A DNA stretch of 32,131 bases from Singulisphaera acidiphila DSM 18658. GTDB taxonomy: Bacteria; Planctomycetota; Planctomycetia; Isosphaerales; Isosphaeraceae. The stretch covers positions 1-32,131 of the forward strand of contig NC_019895.1 in the NCBI RefSeq assembly GCF_000242455.2. Reading direction: 5' to 3'. The notes under the pieces were generated by a model that did no database searches, was not told the DNA's origin, and saw nothing but the letters and a program-made list of their open reading frames with translations. A program made the translations under genes and the position numbers. How positions within the stretch are numbered: the first letter of the stretch is position 1; each line of letters begins with the position of its first letter. Shown here piece after piece: positions 7,930 through 14,727 of the stretch.

Positions 7930-8855
7930 TGAAAACGAACATGACATCGCTGCTGGCCGCCGTCCTGGTCATGGGGCTAGCCGTGCCAGCCCATGCCGGC
8001 CTGCCCAGCAAAGTCGTGCAGGAAACCGCCGAATTCCTGATGAAGAAATTCGGGCGGGAAGCGGCCGAGGAAGGGGCCGAAAGGCTGGCCGGTAAGGTCG
8101 CATCGGCGGTGGCCCGGCACGGCGACGACGTGATCCTGGCCGTGCGTAAAGCCGGGCCGAAAGCGTTGAGCCTCGCCGATGAGGCGGGTGAAAACGCGCC
8201 GCAGGTGCTGCGTTTCCTGAGCCGCCACGGCGATGACGGCGTGCGGGCGCTCAGCCATCCCGAAAGCCTGGGCCTTCTCAGCCGCTACGGCGACGACGCG
8301 GCTGAAATGCTGATCCGCCACCGGGCCGCTGCCGCGCCGGTGGTCGCACGGCTGGGCGAGCCTGCCGTCAAGGCGCTGGGGGCGGTTGGGCCGCAGGCTG
8401 GCCGCCGCATGGCCATGCTGGCCGGCGACCTGGCCGAAAGCGGGCAGGCACCGGAAGTCATGGGCGTCATCGCACGCTACGGCGATCCGGCGATGGATTT
8501 CCTCTGGCGCAACAAAGCCATCCTGGCCGGCGGTGCCACGCTTGCCGCCTTCCTTGCCGACCCGGAACCCTACATCAACGGCACGGCGGACATCGCCCGC
8601 GTGGGCGTCGAGGGCGCCAACCAGCTTGCCGCCACGGTGGCGGAGAACGCTGTCAAACCCACGCTGGAGGCGGCCGGCAAGGTCGCCAGCAACGCGGTGG
8701 AGGCCGCCCGCTGGCCGCTCACCGCCCTGCTCGTCGCAGGAATCGGTGGTGGTGTCCTCATCGTGCGGGCCGGCTTCTTCAAATCGTTGCCGGTCAGGAT
8801 CGCTTTCAAGCTGGCGGGCAAGCAAGCGGCGCGCACGCTGTTCAAGAAAGGCTGA
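7929..8855 (+). CDS. Exported or membrane protein with [H/Y]GDD repeats (308 aa)
   Basis: A clear signal peptide runs to about residue 23 (cleavage after AHA). Degenerate helical repeats start with the same tetrad: RHGDD at 63-67 and 99-103, RYGDD at 119-123, a weaker RLGEP at 141-145 and RYGDP at 183-187. Each is followed by an amphipathic helix, so the body may form a small helical solenoid. Hydrophobic segments near 199-213 and 263-282 suggest membrane association, and the tail is basic. The gene is coupled to the preceding exported protein through TGATG and is followed eight bases later by a 64-aa gene. The pair probably forms one envelope complex. I cannot name the family; similarity to HEAT-like repeats is only an impression. 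Confidence 0.75.
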   Translation: MKTNMTSLLAAVLVMGLAVPAHAGLPSKVVQETAEFLMKKFGREAAEEGAERLAGKVASAVARHGDDVILAVRKAGPKALSLADEAGENAPQVLRFLSRHGDDGVRALSHPESLGLLSRYGDDAAEMLIRHRAAAAPVVARLGEPAVKALGAVGPQAGRRMAMLAGDLAESGQAPEVMGVIARYGDPAMDFLWRNKAILAGGATLAAFLADPEPYINGTADIARVGVEGANQLAATVAENAVKPTLEAAGKVASNAVEAARWPLTALLVAGIGGGVLIVRAGFFKSLPVRIAFKLAGKQAARTLFKKG

Positions 8856-8863
8856 GGGCCATC

Positions 8864-9058
8864 ATGAACGGTAACGGCCCCTGCTACGACTGGGCGGCGC
8901 GCGCCGCCGCCCAGATCGTCAACCTGCACGATCCTTCCGCCGGCAAGGCGGAGGAATTCGGCCGCATCCTCTTCGTCATCCTCGAAGCCATGCGCGCCGC
9001 TCATGCCGAGCTGACCTTTCATGCCGAACTGGCATGGCTGGAGCCGAGCGACAACTGA
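8864..9058 (+). CDS. Small helical protein upstream of the coupling protein (64 aa)
   Basis: This 64-residue protein is predicted to be mostly helix (AEEFGRILFVILEAMRAAHAELTFHAELAWL). It could be peripheral or a short amphipathic adaptor; there is no signal peptide. GAGGGCC lies just upstream of the ATG, and the spacing from the preceding stop is eight bases, which fits co-transcription. I do not recognise it. Small accessory proteins are common beside coupling-protein genes, so a helper role is possible but unproven. Confidence 0.55.
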   Translation: MNGNGPCYDWAARAAAQIVNLHDPSAGKAEEFGRILFVILEAMRAAHAELTFHAELAWLEPSDN

Positions 9059-9190
9059 AGAGGTTGAACGGCAACCCTCGTCATATCCGGGCGTCATCGG
9101 CTGGCCCGACGCCCGCACCGGCCGGTCATGCGCACCGTTACCGGCCGCGTGTTTTGCCCCTCCCCCGCTTTCCCTCCTGCGAGGCCCTTC

Positions 9191-11074
9191 ATGATCGCCA
9201 CGTTCAACGCCCTCATCATCCGCCTGCTGCTGGTGGGTGCCTGCGCCGCCGCCGGCGGCGGTGCCGTCATGCTGGGCATGCGGTATCCGCCGGTCGCCTG
9301 TATCGTACTGGCCGGACTCGTATGGCGTAGTCTTCGCCGCCGGCATGGCTTCGGCTGGTCGCACGGCACAGCCCGCTGGGCGGAATTGCACGACTTTTGC
9401 CGATACGGCTTACTCGGCCATCGCGGCCCGATCCTGGGCCGCTTCGCCCCGTCCAGGCCGCTACGCTGGCAGGGCATCCGCACGTTGTTTTCGCTGCGAA
9501 CCGGCCATGAGATGGCATGCCGGGGTTTTCTCGCCGCGTTTCTGGGTGCAAGGTGGAACCGCGACCGCATGGTGCGCCTGCCCTCGCATGTGCACATGAT
9601 GACGGCCGCGCCGGCTGGCCGTGGCAAGGGGGTGAGCGTCGTCATCCCCAACCTTCTTGCCTTGCCCGGCAGCGTCGTCGTCACCGATCCCAAAGGCGAG
9701 AATTTCAAGCTGACGGCGGAGCATCGCCGCAAGCGCTTTGGTCATCGCGTGCTGCGGCTCGATCCGTTCGGCCTGTGCGGGCCGGGATCGGATAGCTTCA
9801 ACCCCCTCTCCTGCATCGACCCGCAGGCGCCAGACTTCGCCGACCAGTGCCGCGACGTGGCCAACATGCTGGTCGTAAGGAGCGGCACCGAGCATGATCC
9901 GCACTGGAATGACTCAGCGGAATTGGTGCTATGTGCATTTATCGCATTCGTCTGCGGCTGCGAAGCCGATCCGGCCAAGCGGACGCTGAGCGTGGTACGG
10001 GGCATCGTGTCGTCGCCCGACAGCTTCAAGCGGGCGGTGGCCACGATGCAGAAGGTGGAGCATCCCGAAATCCGCCGCTTCGGCACCCTGCTCGAATGGT
10101 TTAAAGACAAGGAGTTAAATAGCGTCCTCACGTCGGTTAACCGCCACACGCAATTCATGGATTCTCCGGCAATTTCCGCCGTTTTGAACGGCACCAACTT
10201 CGATCCGCGTGAGTTGCGGGGCGGCAACCGGTCGCTTTACCTGATCCTGCCTGCCGACCGCATTTCCACCCTGGCTCCGCTGATGCGCCTTTGGGTGGGC
10301 ATGACCATCCGCCTGCTGGCGCGGGGCGGTGCCGACGAAAGCAGACCGGTTTTGTTCCTGCTTGACGAAGCGGCGCATCTTGGCCGGATTCAGGTGCTCG
10401 AAGATGCGGTCACGCTGATGCGCGGCATGGGCATCCGCCTGTGGTTCTTTTTCCAGTCGCTGGCGCAGCTGAAAGCCTGCTACGGCGACAAGGCCGAGGT
10501 GATGCTCGACTGCTTCGACACCCAACAATTCTTCGGCAGCAATTCCTACGAATCGGCCGAGGCGATCAGCCGTCGCATCGGGGAATGCACGATCAGCACG
10601 GTGTCCTATACCGAAAATTCCGGCTGGTCGCGGCCTGACAGCGTGGCTGGCAAAGAGCCGCAGCCGGGCAGCTATTCGGGCGGCTCCTCCTCTTCGACGT
10701 CCGACATGGCGCGCAGGCTCATCAAGCCGGAGGAGATTTTGTGCATGCCGGATCACACCGCCCTGGTTCTGCACAGGAATCTGCCGCCCATGTCTGTGCG
10801 GCTTTTGCGCTATTACGACGCACCGGAATTCCGCAAGGGCCGCAGCGGCCGGCAGCGTGGGCTGGGCCTGCCCGCCGGCGTCGCGGCGGCCGCGTTGCTG
10901 GCGATCGGCGTCACCTTCGCCGCGTTCGCTTACCAGCTGCCCGATACGGGCGGGCCGCGATTCGCCGAAATGCCGGCCGCCGGCCTCTTCGGGCGCGAGG
11001 AGGAACCCGCCTATGAGTCGCCGATTCTCCAGCCGGCGGCTTACGCACCGCGGGCGCGACGCCACAGGCGTTAG
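9191..11074 (+). CDS. virD4: VirD4/TraG-type conjugative coupling protein (627 aa)
   Basis: This is the hexameric ATPase that docks the relaxase-DNA complex at the inner-membrane side of a type IV secretion channel. Two N-terminal membrane segments (about 7-27 and 33-48) precede the nucleotide-binding domain. The Walker A loop is APAGRGKG at 140-147, followed by the VVTDPKGE motif typical of the TraG/VirD4 group. Walker B is LFLLDEAAHLG with D392-E393. A conserved WFFFQSLAQL segment follows. The start at 9191 is supported by GAGG; an upstream GTG-type extension looks non-coding. The C-terminus is unusual, with a third hydrophobic segment (about 557-580, AGVAAAALLAIGVTFAAFAY) and then a proline/arginine tail. 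No VirB genes are visible, so the mating pore is encoded elsewhere or supplied by another element. Confidence 0.93.
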   Translation: MIATFNALIIRLLLVGACAAAGGGAVMLGMRYPPVACIVLAGLVWRSLRRRHGFGWSHGTARWAELHDFCRYGLLGHRGPILGRFAPSRPLRWQGIRTLFSLRTGHEMACRGFLAAFLGARWNRDRMVRLPSHVHMMTAAPAGRGKGVSVVIPNLLALPGSVVVTDPKGENFKLTAEHRRKRFGHRVLRLDPFGLCGPGSDSFNPLSCIDPQAPDFADQCRDVANMLVVRSGTEHDPHWNDSAELVLCAFIAFVCGCEADPAKRTLSVVRGIVSSPDSFKRAVATMQKVEHPEIRRFGTLLEWFKDKELNSVLTSVNRHTQFMDSPAISAVLNGTNFDPRELRGGNRSLYLILPADRISTLAPLMRLWVGMTIRLLARGGADESRPVLFLLDEAAHLGRIQVLEDAVTLMRGMGIRLWFFFQSLAQLKACYGDKAEVMLDCFDTQQFFGSNSYESAEAISRRIGECTISTVSYTENSGWSRPDSVAGKEPQPGSYSGGSSSSTSDMARRLIKPEEILCMPDHTALVLHRNLPPMSVRLLRYYDAPEFRKGRSGRQRGLGLPAGVAAAALLAIGVTFAAFAYQLPDTGGPRFAEMPAAGLFGREEEPAYESPILQPAAYAPRARRHRR

Positions 11075-11190
11075 CGAAGCAACTCCCCTGCCCTTCCGGG
11101 CGGGTGCGGCTATCCGATCGAGATTCGCCGATCGCCGGGCGTTCCGGCGGTTGCGCGTGCCACCAGTGCCAGCAATGGGAGGATGTTTCG

Positions 11191-11640
11191 ATGCCGGAAG
11201 AAATTCAGGGGGAGTCGGGCGGCGTGATGAATTGGGCGGCGGGCGTCGTCGCCAACGTTTACAACGCCGTGAAGGAAGGCGGCCAGATTCAAGCCGCTGG
11301 CAGGCAGGGCATCGATGAACTTGGAGCTGCTTTGAAAGCTTTTCCCGACGCCATCCAAATGGATGAGCCGGGCACGGCGTTCAACCCGCTGTACCGCAAC
11401 ATGGAAGGCGAGCCGCCTTCCCCCGGTGTACTAGTCGTTGCGGAAACGGCGGCCCCGCTGCCTTCACCGTCAGAAATCGCGCAAGCCGAGCAACCGCGAG
11501 GGTCGGTGCACGGCGAAGCGCTGGAAGCCAGCACGCAGCCCCTGCCCTCGCCCAGCGAGATTGCCAACGATCCGACGCCTTACGCACCGCCACAGGATCA
11601 GGGCAACGTCCACGGGCAGGAGATGGGCCGGGAAATGTGA
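11191..11640 (+). CDS. Small protein with two LPSPSEIA motifs (149 aa)
   Basis: The first 55 residues are helical (NWAAGVVANVYNAVKEGG...), and the rest is a low-complexity, proline-rich, probably disordered tail. The tail holds two copies of the motif LPSPSEIA, at 90-97 and 118-125, each followed about 12-20 residues later by V-H-G. The codons of the two copies differ widely, so the motif appears conserved at the protein level. The start at 11191 is supported by GGGAGG; the longer reading from 11104 lacks support. It lies 116 bp after the coupling-protein gene and 63 bp before the pentapeptide-repeat gene, whose product carries the same motif. It looks like an adaptor or a substrate recognised through a short linear motif. 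The family is unknown to me. Confidence 0.65.
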   Translation: MPEEIQGESGGVMNWAAGVVANVYNAVKEGGQIQAAGRQGIDELGAALKAFPDAIQMDEPGTAFNPLYRNMEGEPPSPGVLVVAETAAPLPSPSEIAQAEQPRGSVHGEALEASTQPLPSPSEIANDPTPYAPPQDQGNVHGQEMGREM

Positions 11641-11703
11641 CAGCTAGCCCAATGCCGCCTACCGCCTTGGGCGGTCTGGCGGCACGCCTTGCCGGGAGAA
11701 ACG

Positions 11704-12132
11704 ATGAGCCAGCAGAAACCGGCACCGCCCGCCCGCATCGACTGGCGCGGTGCCGATATGCGCAACGTCAACATGTCCGGGTTATCGCTGGAAGGTGTTG
11801 ATATGAGGGCAAGCGATTGCTCAGGCAGCAACTTCTCGAATACGAATCTTCGCTACGCCGATTTTCGCGGCGCGATACTCAACGGCACCAATTTCCAGAA
11901 TGCCAACCTGTACGGGGCCAAAATGCAGGGCGTGGAGGCCCACCAGGCGGATTTCCGGGGTGCCAACGTGCAGTTGGCGAATTTCGGCGGCGCCTATCTC
12001 GATGGGACGATCCTGCCGCCTGCGGCGGCAAAGCCCGTACTTCCCTCCCCAAGCGAAATCGCCAACCAACCGGCACCGTCGCCGGGCCAGTCTAACCGGC
12101 AGGAACGTGGCCGGAGTAACGGGCGCGGGTAG
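11704..12132 (+). CDS. Pentapeptide-repeat protein with C-terminal LPSPSEIA motif (142 aa)
   Basis: Residues about 16-108 are pentapeptide repeats of the A(D/N)LXX type (for example GADMR, NVNMS, NTNLR, YADFR, NANLY, QADFR, GANVQ, LANFG). They would fold into a right-handed quadrilateral beta helix of about four coils. Such proteins include the DNA-mimicking Qnr/MfpA group, but many others have no such role. The tail carries LPSPSEIAN at 113-121, the same motif found twice in the preceding protein, then a basic, serine/proline-rich end. The start at 11704 is supported by GGGAGA. It is the last gene of the plus-strand block; a hairpin at 12181-12204 follows. Function cannot be assigned, but binding to a shared partner with the preceding protein is a reasonable inference. 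Confidence 0.8.
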   Translation: MSQQKPAPPARIDWRGADMRNVNMSGLSLEGVDMRASDCSGSNFSNTNLRYADFRGAILNGTNFQNANLYGAKMQGVEAHQADFRGANVQLANFGGAYLDGTILPPAAAKPVLPSPSEIANQPAPSPGQSNRQERGRSNGRG

Positions 12133-12180
12133 CCGTGTATCCAGCTTTCAAATGAACGGAGAAGCCGGGAATGCTCGCGT

Positions 12181-12204
12181 AACACACAGGCCCCCCTGTG
12201 CGTT
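12181..12204. terminator. Hairpin between convergent genes
   Basis: AACACACAGG and CCTGTGCGTT pair at 9 of 10 positions around a CCCC loop, with TTTTAC following on the plus strand. It lies 48 bp after the pentapeptide-repeat gene and before the convergent gene ending at 12299, so it can end the long plus-strand transcript. Confidence 0.5.
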
Positions 12205-12234
12205 TTACGGGGCAGTTCCTTACCTCATGTGTAA

Positions 12235-12324
12235 TGCCGGAATTCCACCATTCCCGCTTTCCGACTTTCTGACTTTCCGCCTATCCGGCTTTCCGGCGTT
12301 ACTCCTTTCCGGCTTTCCGGCGTT
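12235..12324. repeat. Repeat cluster at the 3' end of the par operon
   Basis: This contains GGAATTCCACC (12239-12249), which recurs in the clusters at 13440-13505 and 13925-14079. It also has two exact copies of TCCGGCTTTCCGGCGTT (12284-12300 and 12308-12324) and several degenerate (C/T)CGACTTTC units between them. The last unit overlaps the 3' end of the gene at 12299. It is a candidate centromere or binding site for the par proteins. Confidence 0.55.
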
Positions 12325-12676
12325 TCTCTTCTTTCTCGTGGAACGGTTTCAAGGCCCGCTCGAACATTGTGCCCGGATGAATCTTGTCGTCGTGCGCCCA
12401 CTCATATAAATCATTGACGATGACTTCGCTTAGAAAGAGCGACACTTTGACCTTCCGGCCTTTGTCGGCTGGCTCGGTTTTGCTGCCTTTGGGACGGCCC
12501 CGCTTGGCGAAGCGGCGCGTATCGCTGGCGGGCGATGGCTCGACAGGTGAATCACTATCATCGGCAACACTCCCCTGCTCTGCCGGTGGCGGCGCGGCGG
12601 CGGTTTCCGGCTCGTCCTCTGGCTGCGAGGTGATGCCGCCAACGATGTTGCGAAACTTATCTCGTCTCAATCCCAT
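12299..12676 (-). CDS. Ribbon-helix-helix protein, likely ParA partner (125 aa)
   Basis: The N-terminal 50 residues are acidic and proline-rich, probably disordered. A basic RFAKRGRPKGSK patch follows. The C-terminal segment (about 74-110: KVKVSLFLSEVIVNDLYEWAHDDKIHPGTMFERALKPF) has the strand-helix-helix pattern of ribbon-helix-helix DNA-binding dimers. The start overlaps the end of parA by ten bases and carries an almost ideal ribosome binding site (AAAGGAGGTGA). This is the arrangement of small type Ib plasmid partition operons, where the second gene is a ribbon-helix-helix centromere-binding protein that also represses the operon. The family assignment is by fold pattern only. Confidence 0.75.
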   Translation of the reverse strand: MGLRRDKFRNIVGGITSQPEDEPETAAAPPPAEQGSVADDSDSPVEPSPASDTRRFAKRGRPKGSKTEPADKGRKVKVSLFLSEVIVNDLYEWAHDDKIHPGTMFERALKPFHEKEEKRRKAGKE

Positions 12677-13407
12677 TTCATCACCTCCTTTAGCTTTTCC
12701 GCAGCCGCTGCGTAATCCTCAAGGGCCTTCGAGCGGTTGAGCTTCAGAATGCGCCCTTCGCTGGTGGCGTACATCAGTTCCGACTCGACCCTAATCCTGC
12801 CAAGCAAGGGGTAGAGCTTGCCGATTTCCTCCTCCACCACGTCGTTGATCGCCCGCCTGGAATGCACTTCCGTCATGATGAAACCGGCGATCATCAGCTT
12901 GGGGTTCACCTGCTCGCGGTAGGTTTTCACCAGTTCTTCGAGGGTGGCGAAGGCCCGCATTTCAAATCCGCCGGGTTTGACCACAACGATCAACGCATCG
13001 GCAACTGCCAGGCAGTTGCTGGTCAGGATGCCCAGCGATGGCGGGCAGTCGATGAGCACCGTCGTATCGGCGGGGATTTTGGCCTTGGCCAGACAGGTTT
13101 TGAGCAGGTTTTCGCGGCCGACTTCGGCGACGAATTGCGTTTCCCCGCGTGCCAGGTCGATGGAGGACGGCGTGAGCGTGAGGTTATCGCTGATCGGCAC
13201 CACCGGCAGCGGCCCGCGTTTGCTCAATGCCTCATAGAGCTGGCCATCCGCATCGTTGTAATTGAAGGCGCTGGTCAGGTCGGCCTGGTGATCCATATCC
13301 ACCAGATGCACCCCCCTGCCCTGCCGGGCCAGGAGCACGCCTAGCGCGGCGGTGGTGGTGGTCTTGCCTACGCCTCCTTTCTGATTTACGACTGCTAAGA
13401 CGGCCAT
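12667..13407 (-). CDS. parA: ParA-family partition ATPase (246 aa)
   Basis: This deviant Walker-A ATPase moves plasmid copies to opposite cell halves by dynamic binding to the nucleoid. The signature is VNQKGGVGKTTT at residues 7-18 with K10 and K15. The second motif is VDMDHQADLTSAF and the third VLIDCPPSLG, all typical of the ParA/Soj group. At 246 residues it lacks the N-terminal DNA-binding extension of the P1 ParA type, so it belongs with the small ParA group. The start at 13407 is supported by AAAGGGAG about ten bases upstream. The longer frame to 13542 would run through the repeat region and is unlikely. The downstream ribbon-helix-helix gene overlaps it, and repeats that could be its centromere or operator lie at 13440-13505. 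Confidence 0.92.
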   Translation of the reverse strand: MAVLAVVNQKGGVGKTTTTAALGVLLARQGRGVHLVDMDHQADLTSAFNYNDADGQLYEALSKRGPLPVVPISDNLTLTPSSIDLARGETQFVAEVGRENLLKTCLAKAKIPADTTVLIDCPPSLGILTSNCLAVADALIVVVKPGGFEMRAFATLEELVKTYREQVNPKLMIAGFIMTEVHSRRAINDVVEEEIGKLYPLLGRIRVESELMYATSEGRILKLNRSKALEDYAAAAEKLKEVMKWD

Positions 13408-13442
13408 ACGACATAACTCCCTTTGAACATTCACTTTATAAA

Positions 13443-13505
13443 GCCTGAATTCAGGAATGCAGGAATTCCACCTTTTCCCCTTTCCTCCATTCCTGAATTC
13501 AGAAC
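13443..13505. repeat. Repeat cluster upstream of parA, candidate operator or centromere
   Basis: A perfect 12-bp palindrome, CCTGAATTCAGG (13444-13455), is followed by GAATTCCACCTTTTC (13463-13477), found again exactly at 14065-14079. A second CCTGAATTCAG lies at 13492-13502. Position between divergent parA and the gene at 13629 fits an autoregulatory operator that doubles as a centromere. Confidence 0.65.
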
Positions 13506-13628
13506 AAAAATAGACCGGGGCGGGGGATGGGTCAAGTCGCAACTACTGACAAGCCGAAATTAGATGGACGCTTCGCCGCATATGCGGCTGGACGGATCAC
13601 CGCCTACTCACTGATGCGGGGTGACGTA

Positions 13629-13916
13629 ATGGACAATGACTCACAAGAAGCCATCTCGCCTAAGAAGCCGAAGCGTGCAGCCGCAAAACCAGCCGACCGT
13701 AAACCCGGACGGACGGATGGGCGCACAAAGGCCACGCTGCTTTTGCCCGACTCGGTTGATTTCCGGTTGACCACCCTGGCGAAGAGCCTCAAGCTTGACA
13801 GAAGCACTTTTGCGGCTCAGCTTCTGGATGCCGGGCTTCGCCGCTATGCGCTCGACGCGGCGCTGCGGCTGCATTCGGGCGATACGGCCCCGGAACCGGA
13901 CAGGGCAGGGGAGTAG
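13629..13916 (+). CDS. Second ribbon-helix-helix-like protein, divergent from parA (95 aa)
   Basis: The N-terminal 35 residues are very basic (PKKPKRAAAKPADRKPGR). RTKATLLLPDSVDFRLTTLAKSLKLDRSTFAAQLLDAGLRRY then fits the strand-helix-helix of a ribbon-helix-helix DNA-binding protein. The tail is acidic. I chose the start at 13629 (GGGGTGA upstream) over the longer frame from 13527. It is transcribed away from parA and lies between two clusters of the same CCTGAATTC repeats, so it may bind them as a repressor or as a second centromere-binding protein. Having two such proteins on either side of one ParA is not the common arrangement. Confidence 0.7.
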   Translation: MDNDSQEAISPKKPKRAAAKPADRKPGRTDGRTKATLLLPDSVDFRLTTLAKSLKLDRSTFAAQLLDAGLRRYALDAALRLHSGDTAPEPDRAGE

Positions 13917-13926
13917 CAAACAAAGG

Positions 13927-14079
13927 CGGAATTCAAGAAAGCCGGAATGCCTGAATTCTTGAATGGTGGAACGCCTGAATTCTTGAATGGGGCAATAGTG
14001 GAATGTCGGAAAGGCGGAATGCCTGAATTACGGAATAGGGCAATGCAGGAACGCCTGAATTCCAGAATTCCACCTTTTC
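13927..14079. repeat. Direct-repeat cluster (GCCTGAATTC units), candidate centromere
   Basis: Units of GCCTGAATT(C/A) lie at 13949-13958, 13973-13982, 14021-14030 and 14053-14062, with related GGCGGAAT units between them. Spacings are 24, 48 and 32 bases. The cluster ends with GAATTCCACCTTTTC at 14065-14079, identical to 13463-13477. It directly follows the 13629 gene. Confidence 0.65.
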
Positions 14080-14093
14080 TTAGGCCCGGTCAT

Positions 14094-14583
14094 CCGCCGG
14101 CAGACGGCGGACAGAGCTAGCGCAGGCGGTGTTTGGCGAGCGGCTGGAGCCGGGCATCCAGCCCCGCATACCCTTCTGCTCCTTTCCCCCGCTTCCCCTG
14201 CAAAGGGGACGGGAGGGGTACAATCATCAAATGCGGCGAAGCCGCCACCGATCAAGCAAACCGGCACTTTCCGCCCCCCATGAGATATGGGGCGGAAAGT
14301 AGCCGGAACAAAAACCGGTCGTCGCGTAAGCGACATTCCAACAGGCAGCGATACGCGATTGGCCTGACCAAACATGGATGTTTGGGCGGGTCAATCGCCG
14401 CTGCCGACCGCATCAGCGGGCGAAAGGAAGCCGCAGGCTGTCCGCGTAGCGGACCGAAGCGAAGCGGAGTCCGGCAGCACGCGACGGCGAAGCCGGGATG
14501 CCAAGAGAGGGTTGAGAGATCAGGCCGACAACCTCTAGGCACCATTCCGACGGCCATTTAAACCTGATCGCGGCATTTTTTTT
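14094..14583 (+). ncRNA. Candidate large structured RNA ending in a T8 run
   Basis: About 490 bp with no convincing gene but a near-continuous run of inverted repeats. Perfect stems lie at 14094-14110 (CCGCCG/CGGCGG), 14142-14163 (GGCTGG/CCAGCC), 14233-14245 (GCGGC, loop GAA), 14266-14300 (12 bp, extended to 14261-14306 with one bulge), 14321-14334 (GTCGC, loop GTAA, GCGAC), 14441-14453 (TCCGC, loop GTA) and 14471-14496 (CCGGC/GCCGG). The largest is a cruciform at 14344-14405, whose core 14357-14396 matches at 16 of 19 positions. A final stem (GATCAGG at 14518, CCTGATC at 14563) is followed by eight T (14576-14583), an intrinsic terminator on the plus strand. GC-rich intergenic DNA of mobile elements often holds stable mini-hairpins, so a non-RNA explanation is possible. 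Confidence 0.4.
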
Positions 14584-14633
14584 CAGTACGTCGAAAGAAA
14601 GGGCATTCAGGGAAGCGGTCGAAAACGCCCGCA

Positions 14634-14646
14634 AATGGCCCTGGGA
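14634..14646. repeat. 13-bp sequence shared with 4343-4355
   Basis: AATGGCCCTGGGA occurs at 14634-14646 and at 4343-4355. In both places it is followed within about 40 bases by a G-rich stretch and GGAAGGG. Both are intergenic. I see nothing else in 14584-14727. Confidence 0.4.
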
Positions 14647-14727
14647 AGCCCGGAAGCGATCTGGGGCAGGGGGAAGGTGGGTTGGAAGGGTAAGGCCGCT
14701 AGAATCGCCTTTGCGGGGCAGGGCGGG

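Noticed and set aside
14133..14561. 142-codon plus-strand open frame
   Set aside because: It spans the hairpin-rich segment, its composition is dominated by repeats and arginine, and it has no ribosome binding site; better explained as non-coding.
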